This document shows positions 4,140-5,452 of a stretch of 5,452 bases of DNA, piece after piece. Made by a program: the position numbers and the translations under genes. Within the stretch, counting starts at the first letter, position 1; every line of letters begins with the position of its first letter. This DNA is from an uncultured Pseudomonadaceae bacterium (GTDB taxonomy: Bacteria; Pseudomonadota; Gammaproteobacteria; Pseudomonadales; Pseudomonadaceae), in contig CANRHT010000125.1 of assembly GCA_947630465.1 (NCBI GenBank), positions 1 through 5,452 of the forward strand, in the 5' to 3' direction. The notes beneath the pieces are model-generated. The model was given only the letters and a program-made list of their open reading frames with translations, made no database searches and was not told the DNA's origin.

Positions 4140-5452
4140 ATGTCAAAGTCGCTCGAACTGATACAAACCCATAACGTTAAGTGGATTGATTTGCGCTTTA
4201 CCGATATTGGTGGGCAACAGCACCATATCACTATGCCTGCACGTGATGCGGATGATGATTTTTTTGAGCAAGGCAAAATGTTTGATGGCTCGTCAATGGC
4301 CGGCTGGAAAGGCATTGAAGCATCGGACATGATTTTATTGCCTGACGACAGTACGGCTGTGTTAGATCCGTTCACCCAAGAGCCAACTTTGATTTTAGTC
4401 TGCGACGTGATTGAGCCTTCGACCATGCAAGGCTACGATCGTGACCCGCGCGCGATTGCTTCGCGTGCTGAGGAATATTTAAAGTCCACGGGGATCGGCG
4501 ATACAGTCTTTGTCGGTCCTGAGCCTGAGTTCTTTATTTTTGATCAGGTTAAATTCAAGTCTGATATTTCGGGCTCGATGTTCAAAATCTATTCTGAGCA
4601 AGCGTCTTGGAACAGTGATGCTGATATTGAGGGCGGCAACAAAGGTCACCGTGTTGGCGTTAAAGGCGGTTATATGCCAACACCACCGAGCGATTACGAT
4701 CATGAAATCCGTACCGCCATGTGCAATGCCTTAGAGGAAATGGGGCAGTTCGTGGAAGTGCACCACCACGAAGTCGCTACAGCCGGTCAAAACGAAATTG
4801 GTACACGTTTTAATACGCTGGTGGCCAAGGCCGATGAAGTGCAGGCGCTCAAGTACGTGGTGCATAATGTTGCCGACGCTTATGGCCGCACCGCGACTTT
4901 TATGCCCAAGCCTCTATACGGTGATAACGGCTCAGGTATGCATGTGCATATGTCGATTGGTTCAGCTGGGAAAAACGTCTTCTCCGGTGAAGGTTATGCC
5001 GGTTTATCAGATATCGCCCTGTATTTTGTTGGCGGTATCATTAAGCACGGTAAAGCCCTGAATGCGCTGACCAACCCGTCAACCAACTCCTACAAGCGTT
5101 TAGTGCCAGGTTTTGAAGCGCCAGTGATGTTGGCCTACTCTGCGCGTAACCGTTCAGCGTCAATTCGTATTCCTTATGTGACCAGCCCCAAAGCCCGTCG
5201 TATTGAGGCGCGCTTCCCTGATCCATCAGCTAACCCCTATTTGGCTTTTGCTGCACTGTTAATGGCCGGTTTAGACGGTATTCAAAACCGTATTCACCCC
5301 GGTGATGCAGCCGATAAAAACCTCTATGACTTGCCACCGGAAGAATCGAAAGAAATTCCACAAGTGTGCGGCAGCTTAAAAGAAGCGTTGGAGTCTTTAG
5401 ATGTGGATCGCGACTTCTTATTGCGCGGTGGTGTATTCAGCAACGAGTTCTT
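4140..5452 (+). CDS. glnA: Type I glutamine synthetase (partial, C-terminus outside window)
   Basis: The enzyme forms glutamine from glutamate, ammonia and ATP in the cytoplasm, as a dodecamer. The visible 437 residues begin [20 protein letters not shown] and run to within about 32 residues of the usual 469-residue end. Key sites of the bacterial GSI-beta class are present: DGSS at 49-52, metal ligands Glu128 and Glu130 in GPEPEFF, Glu211 and Glu219 in [12 protein letters not shown], His268 in GSGMHVHMS, the ATP-site NPSTNSYKR at 312-320, flap Glu326, [10 protein letters not shown], and Glu356 in [10 protein letters not shown]. Tyr396 in NLYDLPPEE is the adenylylation site modified by GlnE in this class (Tyr397 in enteric numbering), so control by the GlnE/PII cascade is expected. 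The ATG at 4140 is preferred over 4137 by Shine-Dalgarno spacing and by agreement with the MSKS start that I recall for pseudomonad GlnA. Nothing suggests damage. The gene is divergent from the DUF4124 block; glnL/glnG, if linked, are outside the window. Confidence 0.98.
   Translation, partial: MSKSLELIQTHNVKWIDLRFTDIGGQQHHITMPARDADDDFFEQGKMFDGSSMAGWKGIEASDMILLPDDSTAVLDPFTQEPTLILVCDVIEPSTMQGYDRDPRAIASRAEEYLKSTGIGDTVFVGPEPEFFIFDQVKFKSDISGSMFKIYSEQASWNSDADIEGGNKGHRVGVKGGYMPTPPSDYDHEIRTAMCNALEEMGQFVEVHHHEVATAGQNEIGTRFNTLVAKADEVQALKYVVHNVADAYGRTATFMPKPLYGDNGSGMHVHMSIGSAGKNVFSGEGYAGLSDIALYFVGGIIKHGKALNALTNPSTNSYKRLVPGFEAPVMLAYSARNRSASIRIPYVTSPKARRIEARFPDPSANPYLAFAALLMAGLDGIQNRIHPGDAADKNLYDLPPEESKEIPQVCGSLKEALESLDVDRDFLLRGGVFSNEF

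Noticed and set aside
1..5452. A novel defence, mobile or biosynthetic system
   Set aside because: All supported genes are recognisable housekeeping or small envelope proteins. No transposase, integrase, toxin-antitoxin pair, repeat array or atypical composition was seen.

Overview
The window looks like a chromosomal housekeeping segment from a gammaproteobacterium, most likely a member of the Pseudomonadaceae with unusually low GC. The basis is the sequence type of the glutamine synthetase, the CmoM tRNA methyltransferase, the DUF4124 and DUF4136 proteins and the O-acetylhomoserine sulfhydrylase tail. By eye the GC content is about 50 percent, below typical Pseudomonas, so a Thiopseudomonas- or Denitrificimonas-like lineage is my guess; this was not tested by any search. 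There are no mobile elements, CRISPR arrays, tRNA genes or rRNA genes.

Layout, left to right. Positions 1-135 hold the last 44 codons of an O-acetylhomoserine sulfhydrylase gene on the plus strand, closed by a clear intrinsic terminator (143-175). A tandem-domain universal stress protein follows on the plus strand (202-1017). It converges on a four-gene block on the minus strand. In transcription order that block is a small exported DUF4124 protein (3751-3221), a second DUF4124 paralogue (3224-2571) overlapping the first by 4 bases (GTGA), the tRNA methyltransferase cmoM (2469-1705), and a DUF4136 lipoprotein (1676-1053). A 388-base divergent intergenic region (3752-4139) separates this block from glnA, which runs rightward off the window at 437 of about 469 expected codons.

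Functionally the genes are a mix: sulfur amino acid synthesis (MetY-type enzyme), stress response (Usp), wobble-uridine tRNA modification (CmoM), envelope proteins of unknown role (two DUF4124, one DUF4136) and ammonia assimilation (GlnA). I see no evidence that they form one dedicated system. The least understood part is the tandem DUF4124 pair. Both are predicted secreted proteins with an N-terminal DUF4124 motif and a C-terminal beta-rich domain resembling an Ig-like or penicillin-binding-protein C-terminal fold. They are translationally coupled, and only the second carries a cysteine pair. Non-coding points of note are a long interrupted inverted repeat between the second DUF4124 gene and cmoM, and a glnA upstream region with a perfect TATAAT box inside a palindrome but no convincing sigma-54 or NtrC site.
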